From positions 1 to 6,733 of the forward strand of contig CALVJU010000108.1 of NCBI GenBank assembly GCA_944332375.1: a stretch of DNA of 6,733 nucleotides. Reading direction: 5' to 3'. Under the pieces are notes generated by a model. The model was not told the DNA's origin. It saw nothing but the letters and a program-made list of their open reading frames with translations, and ran no database searches. Below are positions 5,435 to 6,733 of the stretch, piece by piece (the stretch's first letter is position 1; every line of letters begins with the position of its first letter). This stretch comes from an uncultured Bacilli bacterium. Lineage in GTDB: Bacteria > Bacillota_I > Bacilli_A > RF39 > UBA660. Position numbers and translations under genes: made by a program.

Positions 5435-6568
5435 ATGAAGAACATTTCAAAATATAAAGTAGACAAAGGGATTTTAATTCCAATGATATTATTTGCGATT
5501 ATTAGTGTTGTTACAATCTATAGTGCTCAGAGTCTACTTGGAGCGGATATGCAGAATTTAGCTCTAAAACAAGTAGTTTGGTATATACTTGGTTTTGGAA
5601 TTGCCTATTTTATTATGTTTATTGGAAATGATTTTATATATCGAAATATATGGATTTTATATGGGATTGGCGTATTATCCTTACTTGGATTATTCTTCTT
5701 TGGAACGTCGATTAATGAAGCGAAATGTTGGTATACCCTCCCATGGAATCTAGGGACGATTCAACCCAGTGAATTTATGAAGATTATTTTGATTATGACT
5801 CTGGGATCGATGATTCAAAAGTTTCATGAGAATTTTGATCATCCTAGTGTCATGGAAGAGTTTCGCTTTCTTGTAAAAGTGGGAATTGTAGTGGGAATTC
5901 CAAGTATTTTAACCTTTTTACAACCGGATACAGGAGTAGTATTGATTTACTTATTAATTACTGTTGTCATGTTGTTTATTTCAGGAATTCGTTATCGTTG
6001 GTTTGCTTTCCTTTTTGGAATTGCAGCACTAGCTGTTGCAGTAATTCTTGGAATTTATTTTATCAATCAAGATTTATTTGTGAAAATATTTGGAACTAGT
6101 TTCTTTTTACGTGTGGATCGTTTACTTGACTGGTCAAGTGGAAGTGGATATCAATTAGAAAATGGAATTAGTGCGATTGGTAGTGGTGGTCTTTTTGGAA
6201 ATGGATTTAATCAGACACCTGTCTATTTCCCAGAACCACAGACAGACTTTATTTTTGCGGTATTTGGTAGTAATTTTGGGTTTATTGGTTCTTTAGCTTT
6301 GATTTCACTACTCATTTTCTTTAATGTAAAATTAATTATGATTGCACTGAAAAATAATTCTAATATTAATAAATATGTGATTGGTGGAATTGTGGGAATG
6401 TTAATTTATCAACAATTCCAAAACATTGGAATGACGATTGGTCTAATGCCAATTACTGGAATTACCCTACCATTTATTAGTTATGGTGGTTCTAGTCTTC
6501 TTAGTTATATGATTATGGTTGGTATTATTTTCAATATTTCAAACGAAACATTACGTTATACCAATTAA
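5435..6568 (+). CDS. rodA: SEDS-family peptidoglycan glycosyltransferase (RodA/FtsW/SpoVE), probably RodA
   Basis: SEDS proteins polymerise lipid II into glycan strands in the cytoplasmic membrane, working with a class B penicillin-binding protein. The 377-residue product is almost entirely hydrophobic helices (about ten expected for the family). Conserved blocks include IQPSEFMKI (109-117), LQPDTG (162-167), GSGGLFGNGF (249-258), PEPQTDFIFAVFG (266-278), FQNIGMTIGLMPITG (328-342) and PFISYGGSSLL (346-356). Asp271 in the TDF block corresponds to the catalytically essential aspartate of RodA and FtsW. The QNIGMTIGLMPITG stretch is closer to RodA than to FtsW in my reading, but SpoVE or FtsW is possible, so the symbol is tentative. 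The family is certain. The usual N-G-A-x-R-W block reads NEAKCW (94-99), a mild deviation. No mreB/C/D or PBP gene is adjacent. It is a single-gene unit closed by a terminator. Confidence 0.93.
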   Translation: MKNISKYKVDKGILIPMILFAIISVVTIYSAQSLLGADMQNLALKQVVWYILGFGIAYFIMFIGNDFIYRNIWILYGIGVLSLLGLFFFGTSINEAKCWYTLPWNLGTIQPSEFMKIILIMTLGSMIQKFHENFDHPSVMEEFRFLVKVGIVVGIPSILTFLQPDTGVVLIYLLITVVMLFISGIRYRWFAFLFGIAALAVAVILGIYFINQDLFVKIFGTSFFLRVDRLLDWSSGSGYQLENGISAIGSGGLFGNGFNQTPVYFPEPQTDFIFAVFGSNFGFIGSLALISLLIFFNVKLIMIALKNNSNINKYVIGGIVGMLIYQQFQNIGMTIGLMPITGITLPFISYGGSSLLSYMIMVGIIFNISNETLRYTN

Positions 6569-6578
6569 TTTATCGTAC

Positions 6579-6600
6579 AAAGGGAATTGTTCCCTTTTTT
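6579..6600 (+). terminator. Intrinsic terminator of the SEDS gene
   Basis: AAAGGGAA (6579-6586) pairs perfectly with TTCCCTTT (6590-6597) around a TTG loop. The run of T residues extends to 6600. It begins 10 bp after the stop codon. Confidence 0.9.
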
Positions 6601-6652
6601 GTGTTGTCAAAATAAAATACTTTAAATTCTACTCTTATTTACAAAGGTAAGT

Positions 6653-6733
6653 ATGAAATCAGATAACATAAGTAAAGTAAGAATGATAGTAACTGGTATA
6701 GGAATATGTTTTATAACTCCTTCTAATAATGGT
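6653..6733 (+). CDS. N-terminal fragment of a gene cut by the right edge, possibly beta-ketoacyl-synthase-like
   Basis: An ATG at 6653 opens a frame of 27 codons that runs uninterrupted to the end of the window. AAAGG (6643-6647) lies 5 nt upstream as a Shine-Dalgarno. The visible residues include R-M-I-V-T-G-I-G-I (10-18) followed by I-T-P-S-N-N (21-26). This recalls the R-V-V-V-T-G-x-G-x-x-(T/S)-P-x-G-N opening of FabF-type beta-ketoacyl synthases, but with about two extra residues in between. The match is short, so the function is only suggested. The gene lies after the SEDS terminator and so should have its own promoter, but I see no convincing one in 6601-6652. A TTGTCA at 6604-6609 lacks a good -10 partner. 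Confidence 0.45.
   Translation, partial: MKSDNISKVRMIVTGIGICFITPSNNG

Noticed and set aside
6603..6611. GTTGTCAAA as a further Spo0A-type box upstream of the right-edge gene
   Set aside because: It is a single degenerate copy in AT-rich DNA, without a paired site or a defined promoter; expected by chance.

Overview
The window is AT-rich DNA of a low-GC Gram-positive (Bacillota) type. The evidence is a Bacillus-like RNase J, strong purine-rich Shine-Dalgarno sites (GGTGAT and AAAGGAG types), sigma-A-like promoters with 17-18 bp spacers, compact U-tailed intrinsic terminators, and a KinB-like sensor kinase. Two tandem TTGTCGAA motifs in front of the kinase match the Spo0A box. They suggest a lineage that carries, or descends from, the Spo0A phosphorelay. 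I cannot name a species. A relative within class Bacilli is my inference.

Layout, left to right. (1) Positions 1-124, minus: the 5' end of an unrecognised small acidic protein, running off the left edge. (2) Positions 125-263: a divergent intergenic region with back-to-back promoters. (3) Positions 264-1979, plus: ribonuclease J, complete with all metal ligands. (4) A terminator hairpin shared by convergent genes at 1956-1988. (5) Positions 1987-2493, minus: a single-domain HAD-fold phosphatase-like protein. (6) Positions 2565-3623, minus: a C45 (penicillin-acyltransferase-like) Ntn-hydrolase with its own strong promoter and terminator. (7) Positions 3677-4906, minus: a multi-pass membrane histidine kinase without an adjacent response regulator, preceded by the two Spo0A-like boxes. 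(8) Positions 4989-5306, minus: a membrane-anchored PTS EIIB-like domain in which the phospho-acceptor cysteine appears to be histidine. (9) Positions 5435-6568, plus: a SEDS-family (RodA/FtsW/SpoVE) peptidoglycan polymerase followed by a terminator. (10) Positions 6653-6733, plus: the first 27 codons of another gene, with a faint beta-ketoacyl-synthase-like N-terminus.

Most genes look like separate transcription units. Each of the minus-strand HAD, C45, and EIIB genes has a recognisable promoter of its own, and hairpin terminators cover or abut the stop codons of rnj, HAD, C45 and EIIB. The exception is the kinase-to-C45 junction, which lacks a good terminator, so the kinase transcript may read through into the C45 gene. 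The functional themes are RNA turnover (RNase J), cell-wall synthesis (SEDS protein) and possibly a sporulation or stationary-phase signalling input (kinase with Spo0A boxes). No mobile element, tRNA, rRNA or CRISPR array was seen. The most interesting points are the kinase promoter with two Spo0A boxes exactly one helical turn apart, and the cysteine-less EIIB protein tethered to the membrane.
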